A DNA stretch of 64,000 nt, from contig CAWDOR010000027.1 of the NCBI GenBank assembly GCA_963804045.1, forward strand, positions 62,001-126,000, read 5' to 3'. Position 1 is the stretch's first letter; each line of letters starts with the position of its first letter. Below, piece after piece: positions 41,686 through 48,564 of this stretch. Both the position numbers and the translations under genes were made by a program. Source of the stretch: Rhodoblastus sp963804045. GTDB lineage: Bacteria > Pseudomonadota > Alphaproteobacteria > Rhizobiales > Beijerinckiaceae. The notes beneath the pieces were generated by a model. It had not been told where the DNA came from. It did no database searches and saw nothing but the letters and a program-made list of their open reading frames with translations.

Positions 41686-41853
41686 TCATTCTTCCATATT
41701 GGGCAGCAGCAGCACTTCCGCCGGCGCGCCCGGCCCGAGCGAGGGGCTGAACTCCACCTGATCGACCAGCGACAGGCCGCCGTCGCTGTCGATCAGCACC
41801 ACGGCGTCGCCCGGAAGATTTTCCAGCGCCGCGATCAATTGCGCCACGGTCAC
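41686..41853 (-). CDS. 55-residue acidic protein, unknown
   Basis: Too short to stand out, but well supported by coupling. Its GTG start overlaps the upstream gene's stop (GTGA), and its stop lies two bases from the globin GTG. Translation: MTVAQLIAALENLPGDAVVL, then IDSDGGLSLVDQVEFSPSLG, ending in AEVLLLPNMEE. Strongly acidic with no cysteine. The TVAQLIAAL-LPGDA-V opening is reminiscent of small uncharacterised phage and plasmid proteins, without known function. Confidence 0.6.
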   Translation of the reverse strand: MTVAQLIAALENLPGDAVVLIDSDGGLSLVDQVEFSPSLGPGAPAEVLLLPNMEE

Positions 41854-42128
41854 GCCGAAAACTCCAGCACGGTCGGCTCTTCGTCCAGCATGGCGATTTC
41901 GACGCGGCGCAGCGCGCCCTGCGCGTCATAATCGTAGATATGGGTCAGCTCTATATCGCCATAGACGATTTTTTCGAAGCGCGACAGCCGGTCCTGCGCG
42001 TCATAATAGGCGCGGATATAGGTGTTGCGGTTGGTCAGCGCCGCCGGCTCGATTTCGTTGAGCAGCGTCAGCGGCAGTTTGACGCCGGAGGTGGCGAGGA
42101 AATAACGGCTGGCTCTGGTTTCGGTCAT
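41850..42128 (-). CDS. Small conserved nif-region protein (DUF6156-like)
   Basis: A 92-residue protein, MTETRASRYFLATSGVKLPL, with NRNTYIRAYYDAQDRLSRFE and IELTHIYDYDAQGALRRVEI. The residue pattern suggests a beta-rich, YD/RHS-like strand repeat. I associate this type with nif clusters and tentatively with DUF6156; a profile search is needed. Both flanking genes touch it (two-base gap to Rieske, four-base overlap with the 55-aa gene), so the four genes form one operon. Confidence 0.65.
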   Translation of the reverse strand: MTETRASRYFLATSGVKLPLTLLNEIEPAALTNRNTYIRAYYDAQDRLSRFEKIVYGDIELTHIYDYDAQGALRRVEIAMLDEEPTVLEFSA

Positions 42129-42130
42129 GA

Positions 42131-42592
42131 TCAGCCCTGGGGAATGGTGATTTCCAGCGTGTCGTCGAAATCGTCCCATTGGCGATTGGGCTCTTCCTCG
42201 ACCAGCTCGACGCCGTGGATGCAGACATCGCCGGTGACCACGGCCACGCCGATTTTTTCCAGCCGCGCGCCCTCGCAGGCGCCGGAAACGCATTGGCCGG
42301 TTTCGACCTCGAATTTCGCGCCATGCCGGCCGCAGCGCAGCACAGAACCGCTTTCGTCGAAGAATTTGCCGTCGCCGACATTGAGCCAGACGCCATGATG
42401 CGGACAGGCGTTGCGATAGGCGAAATGATCGCCCCGGGCGTTGCGGACGATGACGATGCGAAACGGCTTTTGCCCGCCGGCGCCGTCGGATTCGGCGAGA
42501 TCGAAGGCTTGCGCGCCGCCGCGCTTGATATCCTCGACCTCGCAAATGGCGAAATATTCCTTCGCGCCCTGCCCTTCAACGCTCGCGCTCAT
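42131..42592 (-). CDS. Rieske [2Fe-2S] ferredoxin-like protein
   Basis: A 153-residue protein with one Rieske domain: ligands in RNACPHHGVWLNVGDG (C-x-H) and VLRCGRHGAKFEVETG (C-x2-H). There is no membrane anchor, so it is a soluble electron carrier. It is first in the four-gene set ending in the globin. A related protein is encoded at 62528, with the same two-box order and a C-terminal ILGV/DGDICVLG-like strand. Likely an electron donor or redox sensor tied to nitrogen fixation, by context only. Confidence 0.85.
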   Translation of the reverse strand: MSASVEGQGAKEYFAICEVEDIKRGGAQAFDLAESDGAGGQKPFRIVIVRNARGDHFAYRNACPHHGVWLNVGDGKFFDESGSVLRCGRHGAKFEVETGQCVSGACEGARLEKIGVAVVTGDVCIHGVELVEEEPNRQWDDFDDTLEITIPQG

Positions 42593-42665
42593 GGCGGACC
42601 TCGCAGCTGTGAACGTCACAAATTTTGCAAGAAGCGCGCCAATGTCGGAAAAGGGACCAGGCCGC

Positions 42666-43310
42666 ATGAACATGAAACTCTATATGACCCCGGGCTCCTG
42701 CTCGACCGCGATCCATATTCTGCTGGAGGAGCTGGAGGAGGTTTTCGAGGCCCATATCGTCAATCTGCCCGCCGGCGACCAATTCAAGCCCGACTATCTC
42801 GCGATCAATCCCAAGGCCAATATTCCCGCGCTGGTCCGCCCCGACGGCTCGGTGCTGACCGAAGTGCCGGCCATCGCCTTCTGGCTGGCCAAGAACCGCC
42901 GCAAGGGCAAATTCTGGCCTGTCGACGCCGATGAGGAGGTCCGCGCGCTGGAGACGATGATTTTCGTCGCCTCGGCGATCCACGGCCAGGGTTTCGCCCG
43001 CTATTTCGCGCCGGGCAATTTCTGCCCGGACTCATCGCTGCACGACAGCGTCAAGGCGCAGGGCCTTGCCCTGGCGCAAAAGGCTCTTGTCTTGGTGGAC
43101 CGGCAGCTTGAGGGCCGCGCTTGGGTCGCGGAAACATTTTCCGCCGCCGATCCCGTGCTGTTCTATGTGGTGTTCTGGGCCGACAAGGTCGGGATGAAGC
43201 TGCCGCCCAATATTTTGCGCCATTACAAGGCTATGCTGGCGCGCCCGGCCGTGCAGCAGGTGTTGCGCGAGGAAGGCTATCGGCCGGAAAGCCTCGCTCA
43301 AGGCGCCTGA
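42666..43310 (+). CDS. Glutathione S-transferase family protein
   Basis: A 214-residue protein. The N-terminal thioredoxin-like domain has MKLYMTPGSCSTAIHILLEE with a SCS active-site region and PKANIPALVRPDGSVLTEVP (cis-Pro). The C-terminal helical domain contains LVDRQLEGRAWVAETFSAAD. Beta-class-like. Start MNMKLY or MKLY two codons later. It is divergent from the Rieske gene and 105 bases before sufE. A GST is a frequent member of nif clusters; the substrate is unknown. Confidence 0.85.
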   Translation: MNMKLYMTPGSCSTAIHILLEELEEVFEAHIVNLPAGDQFKPDYLAINPKANIPALVRPDGSVLTEVPAIAFWLAKNRRKGKFWPVDADEEVRALETMIFVASAIHGQGFARYFAPGNFCPDSSLHDSVKAQGLALAQKALVLVDRQLEGRAWVAETFSAADPVLFYVVFWADKVGMKLPPNILRHYKAMLARPAVQQVLREEGYRPESLAQGA

Positions 43311-43321
43311 AAACACAAAAG

Positions 43322-43343
43322 GCTTGTCGCGGATGCGACAAGC
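43322..43343. other. Hairpin between GST and sufE genes
   Basis: GCTTGTCGC / GCGACAAGC, 9-bp perfect stem with loop GGAT, twelve bases after the GST stop. No T-run follows, so it may be a weak terminator or an mRNA 3'-end stabiliser. Confidence 0.45.
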
Positions 43344-43414
43344 GGCCAAATAGAGGATGCGCGTTTCTTGCATGGCTCGGCCAGCAGGAAACCGCAATGC
43401 GGAGCGGATGAGAA

Positions 43415-43846
43415 ATGGCCATGACCCTCGAAGACATCATCGACAGTTTCGAGTTCCTCGACGATTGGGACGACCGCTATCGCTATTTGATCGAACTTGG
43501 CCGCAGCCTCGATCCCCTGCCCGAAGCGGCGCATAGCGAGGAAAACAAGGTGCGCGGCTGCGCCAGCCAGGTCTGGCTGGAAACCAGGGTGGAAAAAAAC
43601 GCCGGCGGCGTTCCGGTGCTGCATTTCCTCGGCGACAGCGACGCCCATATCGTGCGCGGCCTGGTCGCGCTGACGCTGGCCTTTTTCTCCGGCCATACGG
43701 CCAGGGAGATCATCGACGCCGACGCGCAAGCCCTGTTCAACCGGCTGGGCTTTGGCCAGCATCTGACGCCGCAGCGCTCCAACGGCCTGCGCTCCATGGT
43801 CGAGCGCATCAAGCGCGATGCGGCGGCGGCGCTGGCCTCGGCCTGA
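43415..43846 (+). CDS. sufE: SufE-family cysteine desulfuration protein
   Basis: A 143-residue sulfur acceptor that takes persulfide from a cysteine desulfurase. LEDIIDSFEFLDDWDDRYRY leads to the active-site Cys in ENKVRGCASQVWLETRV. The C-terminus has GFGQHLTPQRSNGLRSMVER. Length is normal. Presence in the nif region suggests partnership with a desulfurase for nitrogenase cluster supply, though SufS elsewhere is the usual partner. A good terminator follows. Confidence 0.9.
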   Translation: MAMTLEDIIDSFEFLDDWDDRYRYLIELGRSLDPLPEAAHSEENKVRGCASQVWLETRVEKNAGGVPVLHFLGDSDAHIVRGLVALTLAFFSGHTAREIIDADAQALFNRLGFGQHLTPQRSNGLRSMVERIKRDAAAALASA

Positions 43847-43866
43847 AGATTTCTAAAAAAAGATAG

Positions 43867-43894
43867 AACCCGCCGACGTCGCCGTCGGCGGGTT
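43867..43894 (+). terminator. Rho-independent terminator after sufE
   Basis: A 12-bp perfect stem AACCCGCCGACG / CGTCGGCGGGTT with a 4-base loop, followed by TTGTTTT. Twenty bases after the sufE stop. Confidence 0.88.
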
Positions 43895-43910
43895 TGTTTT
43901 GCGCTCGCAT

Positions 43911-43941
43911 AGGATATCCGAATGATTCATTCGGATATCCT
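43911..43941. repeat. 31-bp perfect palindrome
   Basis: Two 15-base arms, AGGATATCCGAATGA and TCATTCGGATATCCT, are exact reverse complements around one central T. Each arm itself contains GGATATCC. It sits between the sufE terminator and the end of the leftward 71-aa gene. There is no T-run, so it is probably not a simple terminator; it may be a protein-binding or mRNA-end structure. Confidence 0.6.
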
Positions 43942-44044
43942 ATTCCTCTCGCGCGTAAATCCGCCCAAGCTTAAAGGATTTTCGCGCGATCCGTTTTCGC
44001 GGATTGCGAAGCAATCTCGCGGAGACCGTATGATGGTTTTCAGA

Positions 44045-44260
44045 TCACGCGGCGGCTTCGGTTTTCAATGCTTCCAGATCGGTCGCGGGAACCCGGAATA
44101 TATGGCGGCCGCCCGACAGCGCCTGGCCCAGATTCGGAATCCTGTCGCACAGGAAGTTGAACCATTGCTGGCCCGTGAGCTTTTCGGGACGCTGGCCGAT
44201 CTCCTTGATCGTGCCGTCGGGATAGTAAAAGGCGTGAATAATGATTTCGGAAGGCGCCAT
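44045..44260 (-). CDS. Small nif-region protein, tandem paralogue 2 (71 aa)
   Basis: MAPSEIIIHAFYYPDGTIKE, then IGQRPEKLTGQQWFNFLCDR and GGRHIFRVPATDLEAL. It is about 60 percent identical by eye to the gene at 44465. AGGAGTGCGAG precedes the ATG. The pattern IIHA-Y-P-DGTIKEIG-P, QQWFNxL, GGRHxFRVPA is well conserved between the copies, so the protein is under selection. No known domain. Being at the end of the nifB-fdx transcript suggests a nitrogen-fixation-related role. Confidence 0.7.
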   Translation of the reverse strand: MAPSEIIIHAFYYPDGTIKEIGQRPEKLTGQQWFNFLCDRIPNLGQALSGGRHIFRVPATDLEALKTEAAA

Positions 44261-44464
44261 CTCTCGCACTCCTGGTGAGAAAGACCCCAATGCCCAGACG
44301 CTCTCCCGCTTTGCCCTGATCCCGGAGCGCGCCTGGGTCGACCGCGCGTCGCGGAGGCCGGGGCCCATCCCTCCGCGCGCGGCGCCGGCTTTTTCAAGCA
44401 GCCGACTGTTGTCCCGCGCGGTTTTTTTCCGCGCGGGGGTTTCGTCGTCCCGTGCGGACGAGGC

Positions 44465-44674
44465 TCAGAACCCGGCCTTCAGCGCCTGCAGCTCGGTCGC
44501 CGAAACGCGGAACACATGACGGCCGCCGGCCAGCGCCTGGCCAGCGTGCGGAATCTTGCTCGACAGCAGGTTGAACCATTGCTGGCTGGTGACATTGGCC
44601 GGGCATTCGCCGATCGCCTTGATCGTGCCGTTCGGATTGTAGCTGGCGTGAATGACGATGTCGGAAGGCGCCAT
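44465..44674 (-). CDS. Small nif-region protein, tandem paralogue 1 (69 aa)
   Basis: MAPSDIVIHASYNPNGTIKA, then IGECPANVTSQQWFNLLSSK and GGRHVFRVSATELQALKAGF. AGGAGTGGGAACA precedes the ATG. Close paralogue of the next gene downstream, and the spacers of the two are also alike, so both arose by tandem duplication. Cytosolic, with no metal-binding cysteine pair. Function unknown. Confidence 0.7.
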   Translation of the reverse strand: MAPSDIVIHASYNPNGTIKAIGECPANVTSQQWFNLLSSKIPHAGQALAGGRHVFRVSATELQALKAGF

Positions 44675-44882
44675 TGTTCCCACTCCTGATGCGCATGAGA
44701 CCCCAAGCCCAAAACGCTCGCCCGCCCTGCCCTTGGCTCGGAAAGCGCCCGGAACTTCACCGCGCCTCGCGGAGACCGGGGCCGGTCCCTCCGCGCGCGG
44801 CGCCGGCTTTTTTCAAGCAGCCGGCCGCCTTCCCGCGCGGAATTTTCTCCGCGCGGGTCATTTCATCCGATGGCCACAGCGA

Positions 44883-45181
44883 TCAGACGAAGCTGAGAAT
44901 TTCCACCTTGACGTTTTCGGTGCCCAAAATGCTCGCCTGGCAGGCGAGACGCGACTTGGAGCCGACGCCGACGATCTCGTCGAGCTTGGCGTTTTCGTCC
45001 CTTGTGGTCTTGCTCACGCCCTTGCGCCCCTCGAGCAGGGAGATGTGGCAGGAGCCGCATTTGGCGTTGCCCTCGCATTTATGCGGAAAGCCCGGAATGG
45101 CCTTCAGGATCACCGACAGAAGCGTCTCGCCCTCATTGGCTTCCACCACCGCGCCGCTCGTCGCGAAGTTACGCTGACCAT
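44883..45181 (-). CDS. [2Fe-2S] ferredoxin (nif-associated), frameshifted near the start
   Basis: A plant-type ferredoxin of about 99 residues. The ligands lie in GFPHKCEGNAKCGSCHISLL plus SRLACQASILG. ATG MVSVT is followed by a slip: adding one T near 45167 makes MVSVTF-ATSGAVVEANEGETLLS continuous. GAGAG precedes that ATG. A homopolymer miscall is the simple explanation. It supplies low-potential electrons, probably to nitrogenase or NifB-type maturation, and follows the DegT-like gene. Confidence 0.78.
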
Positions 45182-45214
45182 TTTCCCATCTCTCTTTGTT
45201 TTGCCGCGCCGCCC

Positions 45215-46399
45215 TCAATAGATGGCGGCGCCGGCCCCCACATTGATCGACGCGTCCTTCATGGTCGCGACGATGAATTCGATTTCGTCCTCGGCGAGGT
45301 GGCAGTGAAACGGCAGGGCCACGGCGCGGTCCGCGACTTTTTCGGTCACCAGCAGATCGCCGCGCCGCCAGCCGAGATTGAAATAGGCCTGCTGCAAATG
45401 CAGCGGCTGCGCATAGGCGGCGGATTCCACCAGCTCCACCGCCAAATCCTCGATAATGGCGTCGCGGCTGGATTTGGAAAAACGCGTGCCCAGATGGACG
45501 ACATAGAGCAGCCAATGGACCTCGGTGACATCGGGCGCGATATAGGGCGGCTTGATGCCTTCGAAACTCTGGACATATTTGCCGTAGAGCGCCTCGACGC
45601 CGCGCCGCTTCTCCAGAATTTCCTCGATCCGGCTCAATTGCGCCACGCCCAGCGCGGCGGAGACATCGCTGATCCGCGCCTGGAGCGCGGGCTCGCCATT
45701 GATCGAGGCCAAGGCGCGCTGCTCGACCTCGTGAAAGCGCAGGCGGCGGATGGTCATGGCCAAATCGACGTCGTCGGTGACGATCATGCCGCCCTCGCCG
45801 CAGCACAAGGGCGCCGGCTGGGAAAAATCGAACAGGGAGGCGTCGCCGAAAGTCCCGACGAGACGATCCTTGTATCTGGAGCCGATCGCTTCGGTCGAAT
45901 CCTCGATCAGTTTCAGCCCCCTGGCCTCGGCCAGTTGGCGCAAAGGATCCCATTCCGCTGGATGGCCGTTCACATTTGTGGCGACAATGGCCTTGGTCTT
46001 GTCGGTGATTTTCGCCTCGACCTTGGCCGCCGTGACGCAGCCCGACCAATAGTCGATATCGGCGAAAACAGGCGTTACGCCGATGGCGGCGATGGCCTGG
46101 GCGGTCTCGCGATAGGAAAAGCTCGGGGCGATCACCTCGTCGCCGGGGCCGATCTTCAGCGCCTTCAGGATCAGCGCCAGGCCGAGCGCGCCGCTGGGCG
46201 CGGCGATGGCGTATTTGCGCCCGAGCCAGGCGGCGAATTGCTTCTCGAACTGCTCGACGACAGGGCCGCCCGAGAGCCGCGACGAACGCAGCACGGAATC
46301 GACCGCCTTGAGCTCGACGCCGGTCATGTCGGGGTCCGACAGCACGATGGGCGCGGCCTCGATCTCGTCCTCGTCGTCGCGCAGCGCCGGATCGCTCAT
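45215..46399 (-). CDS. DegT/DnrJ/EryC1/StrS-fold protein lacking the PLP lysine
   Basis: A 394-residue protein with the full fold of sugar aminotransferases: LSGGPVVEQFEKQFAAWLGR, PSGALGLALILKALKIGPGD, PSFSYRETAQAI, EDSTEAIGSRYKDRLVGTFG and GEGGMIVTDD. In the family, F-S-F-x-x-x-K-N-x-x-T-GEGG holds the Schiff-base lysine; here the same stretch reads FDFSQPAPLCCGEGG, so position 196 is Ala. The frame is intact, so it is not decay. It cannot be a normal transaminase; a scaffold, sensor or altered catalyst is likely. Starts four bases inside the DUF6129-like gene. Confidence 0.85.
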   Translation of the reverse strand: MSDPALRDDEDEIEAAPIVLSDPDMTGVELKAVDSVLRSSRLSGGPVVEQFEKQFAAWLGRKYAIAAPSGALGLALILKALKIGPGDEVIAPSFSYRETAQAIAAIGVTPVFADIDYWSGCVTAAKVEAKITDKTKAIVATNVNGHPAEWDPLRQLAEARGLKLIEDSTEAIGSRYKDRLVGTFGDASLFDFSQPAPLCCGEGGMIVTDDVDLAMTIRRLRFHEVEQRALASINGEPALQARISDVSAALGVAQLSRIEEILEKRRGVEALYGKYVQSFEGIKPPYIAPDVTEVHWLLYVVHLGTRFSKSSRDAIIEDLAVELVESAAYAQPLHLQQAYFNLGWRRGDLLVTEKVADRAVALPFHCHLAEDEIEFIVATMKDASINVGAGAAIY

Positions 46400-46662
46400 G
46401 CCTTCACCTTGCGCGCGGCGATGATGAAGCCGGTGGCGCGGGCCGAATCGGCCACCACCTCCGGGCAATGAACGCCGCCGCCGATCAGATGCAGATCGAT
46501 GGTCGCGGTGGATTTATAGGGCGTCTCCAGCACATCCGACGCGTCGCAGCGCAGCCAGGCGAGACGCGGATATTTCTGCTTCAACGCCGCGAACACCGCC
46601 GGCGACTCCGCCTTGGCGACCATGTCCACGATGTCGCGCAGATCAGCTTCCTCTATGCCCAT
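46396..46662 (-). CDS. Small nif-region protein (DUF6129-like)
   Basis: An 88-residue protein, MGIEEADLRDIVDMVAKAES, with LRCDASDVLETPYK and a C-terminal LHLIGGGVHCPEVVADSARA ending TGFIIAARKVKA. The H-C near the end and the ATGFIIA finish resemble the nif-linked DUF6129 family, from memory. GGAGTGAGGAC precedes the ATG. Its stop overlaps the DegT-like start by four bases. Confidence 0.65.
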   Translation of the reverse strand: MGIEEADLRDIVDMVAKAESPAVFAALKQKYPRLAWLRCDASDVLETPYKSTATIDLHLIGGGVHCPEVVADSARATGFIIAARKVKA

Positions 46663-46711
46663 GTCCTCACTCCCGGCCTTGTCTTCGTCCCGCTCGAAAA
46701 AAGAAAAAAGG

Positions 46712-46951
46712 TCAAACCGGCTCGATTTCCTCTTCGAGGCAGCCGATCACATATTTTTCCTCGAATTCGACGAGATAGACCGGCGTCTCGCTTTCGACAT
46801 GCGCGCCGACCTGGACGATCTCGCCGAGCGTCCCCTTGGCGGCGAGCAGCGCGTCCTCGGGCGCGTTGGGATAGGAGCCGTCATTGACCAGATCGGTCAG
46901 GCAGCGCACGCGCATGCCCCATTGAAACTTGGGTTCGCGGGGATCGATCAT
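46712..46951 (-). CDS. NifZ-domain protein (short, second copy)
   Basis: A 79-residue protein with the NifZ-like core FQWGMRVRCLTDLVNDGSYP, LAAKGTLGEIVQVGAHVES and PVYLVEFEEKYVIGCLEEEI. It is shorter and more divergent than the neighbouring nifZ, with which it overlaps by four bases (ATGA). In some diazotrophs the two domains are fused; here they are separate genes. NifZ helps form the P-clusters of the MoFe protein. Confidence 0.78.
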   Translation of the reverse strand: MIDPREPKFQWGMRVRCLTDLVNDGSYPNAPEDALLAAKGTLGEIVQVGAHVESETPVYLVEFEEKYVIGCLEEEIEPV

Positions 46952-47268
46952 GCGTCCAGTTCCTGCGGCAGGGGGATTTCGGCTTCCTCGTCGGGGGCGT
47001 CGGCCCATTCGAGTTCGCGGCGCTTCATGCCGACGCGATTGCCGCTTTCGAGAAATTCGACGCCGTAAATATAGAATTGCTGCAGGAAGGTGCCGATCAT
47101 CACGACATAGCCAACCTCGCCCTTCTTCACCAGCAGCTCGCCGATCTCCTTGCCGGCATAAGTGCCGTCATTGCGCACCATGCGTTTGGCCTTGACCTTC
47201 GCGCCATAATTGAAGAAGGGCGGCGCGGTCAGTTCACAGACATCGCTGTCACGGACGATATTGCTCAC
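46948..47268 (-). CDS. nifZ: Nitrogen fixation protein NifZ
   Basis: A 106-residue protein: PPFFNYGAKVKAKRMVRNDG, TYAGKEIGELLVKKGEVGYV and TFLQQFYIYGVEFLESGNRV match NifZ, which acts in P-cluster maturation of nitrogenase component 1. It starts at GTG (AAGGAGAGCATCC upstream), overlapping the end of the LRV gene by 20 bases. Acidic tail DEEAEIPLPQELDA. Confidence 0.88.
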   Translation of the reverse strand: MSNIVRDSDVCELTAPPFFNYGAKVKAKRMVRNDGTYAGKEIGELLVKKGEVGYVVMIGTFLQQFYIYGVEFLESGNRVGMKRRELEWADAPDEEAEIPLPQELDA

Positions 47269-48028
47269 GGATGCTCTCCTTTCCGATCTCCGCGAGCCGG
47301 GTTTTCGCCGTCTCGCGCACCAGTTCGTCCTCGTCCTCCGCCATCTCCGGCAGAAATTCCAAAGCAATCCGGCTGGCGGCCTCGTGGCGCACGCGCCAGT
47401 CCTCGTCCTTGCGCATGCGCGCCAGATGTTCCGGCGCCAGCCGTTGGGCGACCTCGACACGCACCCGCGCCTCCGGATCGACCATCATGCGCAGCAGCAA
47501 GTCGCCCTCGGCGCGTTGCGCCACGACGCGGCGCACTTCCGCTTCGGGATCGCCCACCATCCAGTCCAGCAGATTCGGCGCCAGTCGCCGCGCGATCACC
47601 TGCCGGACGTAGTAATCCTCGTCCTGCAACATCGGGACCAGATCGGAATCCTCCAGCAAGGACACGATGCGGATGCGCACCTCGCGATGCGGATCGAAGC
47701 GCAGCTTCAGAATATGCTTCCTCGGCAGGCGCCGCGCGGCGTTCCAGCGCACGGTCTCCTCGGGGTCGTCGAGCAGTTGCGGCAGCATGAACACCGCCGC
47801 ATGCTTGCTGGCGATGGCGCGCACCTCGAAATGCTCGTGCTTCAGATATTCATTGGCGAGTTGCGGATTCCAGTTGAAGAAACGGTCGATGCGCCGAGCA
47901 TAGCGATCGTTCACGCAGGCGTGCGAAAGCTTACACTTGCCTTCCCTGAGCATGTCCTCATGCCGACATGTGCGACAATCGACCTGCTGGCCGCGCCAAT
48001 CTATGGTCTCGTCGATTTCGTCATTCAT
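47249..48028 (-). CDS. 4Fe-4S leucine-rich-variant (LRV) repeat protein
   Basis: A 259-residue protein. The N-terminal four-cysteine cluster VDCRTCRHEDMLREGKCKLS and ACV binds a 4Fe-4S centre. Then come about eight 24-residue helical repeats of the LRV type, such as DPHREVRIRIVSLLEDSDLV, DEDYYVRQVIARRLAPNLLD and DPEARVRVEVAQRLAPEHLA. The same architecture is known from the nif region of Azotobacter vinelandii; its role is unknown, perhaps a protein-interaction scaffold. Start MNDEIDET; the upstream gene overlaps by eight bases. Confidence 0.88.
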   Translation of the reverse strand: MNDEIDETIDWRGQQVDCRTCRHEDMLREGKCKLSHACVNDRYARRIDRFFNWNPQLANEYLKHEHFEVRAIASKHAAVFMLPQLLDDPEETVRWNAARRLPRKHILKLRFDPHREVRIRIVSLLEDSDLVPMLQDEDYYVRQVIARRLAPNLLDWMVGDPEAEVRRVVAQRAEGDLLLRMMVDPEARVRVEVAQRLAPEHLARMRKDEDWRVRHEAASRIALEFLPEMAEDEDELVRETAKTRLAEIGKESIREQYRP

Positions 48029-48557
48029 CCTCGCTCTCCGCTCTGTGGAGAACGTCCAGAAGCAGCCTGGCGTTGATCCGGTCGGTTGGATCGAGTTCAA
48101 GCAATTTCTGTGCGGCGGCGCGGCCTTCCTCGAGCGCGCCGAGCCGCATGTGCAGATAGGCGTAGCCCTTGAGGCAGAACATGTAGAAGCGCGCGAGAAC
48201 ATCGTCATAGGAGCCGAAATCGCCATCGCCGGCGCGCACCGCGCGCCAGTCCACGGCGAAATTCTTTTCGCGCGCGGCCTTGGCCAGACAATGCTTGCCG
48301 ACGGTCAGCGCCTCGGCCAGGCGGCCCTTGTAGAAATAATAGCGATACCAGCCGATCAGCACGGCGAAATGATCCGGCGCGGCCGCCTCCGCCTCGCGCA
48401 AGAACCCTTCCGCCCGGGGCGCGTCGGCATAGTTCAGCCCGGCCTGCTCCAGCGCGGCTTCGGCCTGGGCGGAAAGACCGCCGCCAAACAGCGGGTGCGA
48501 CAGCACCCCCGCTTCGGCGAAGGCGAGCGCATCGCTCTGACGCTGCGCTGCTTGCAC
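48021..48557 (-). CDS. TPR-like nif-region protein
   Basis: A 178-residue helical protein. Tetratricopeptide-like pairs are visible: AEAAAPDHFAVLIGWYRYYF, YKGRLAEALTVGKHCLAKAA, KGYAYLHMRLGALEEGRAAA and QKLLELDPTDRINARLLLDV. It lies between iscA and the LRV gene and overlaps the latter, so the two may form a complex. Function is unknown, though the position recurs in alphaproteobacterial nif clusters. Confidence 0.72.
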   Translation of the reverse strand: MQAAQRQSDALAFAEAGVLSHPLFGGGLSAQAEAALEQAGLNYADAPRAEGFLREAEAAAPDHFAVLIGWYRYYFYKGRLAEALTVGKHCLAKAAREKNFAVDWRAVRAGDGDFGSYDDVLARFYMFCLKGYAYLHMRLGALEEGRAAAQKLLELDPTDRINARLLLDVLHRAESEDE

Positions 48558-48564
48558 GGGAGAC

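Larger units (their letters stand above)
44045..44860 (-). repeat. Tandem duplication of gene plus hairpin spacer (unit about 415-420 bp)
   Basis: Each unit holds a 70-residue gene preceded on its upstream side by a GC-rich spacer with matching blocks (for example TCCCTCCGCGCGCGGCGCCG and TTTTTCAAGCAGCCG). Each spacer has a CCCGCGCGG...CCGCGCGGG hairpin (44413-44437 and 44832-44857). Start codons are 414 bases apart and hairpins 420. The hairpins follow the stop codons of the preceding genes, so they may be processing or stabilising structures; no T-tract follows. Confidence 0.7.

Noticed and set aside
42605..42620. TGTGA-ACG-TCACA as a CRP/FNR site between the Rieske and GST genes
   Set aside because: The half-sites are three bases apart, not six (CRP) or four (FNR), so it does not fit these regulators. 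It may be another operator but support is thin.
42131..42673. Longer start for the Rieske gene
   Set aside because: The extra 27 residues overlap the promoter region, lack a ribosome binding site and are not seen in the paralogue at 62528.
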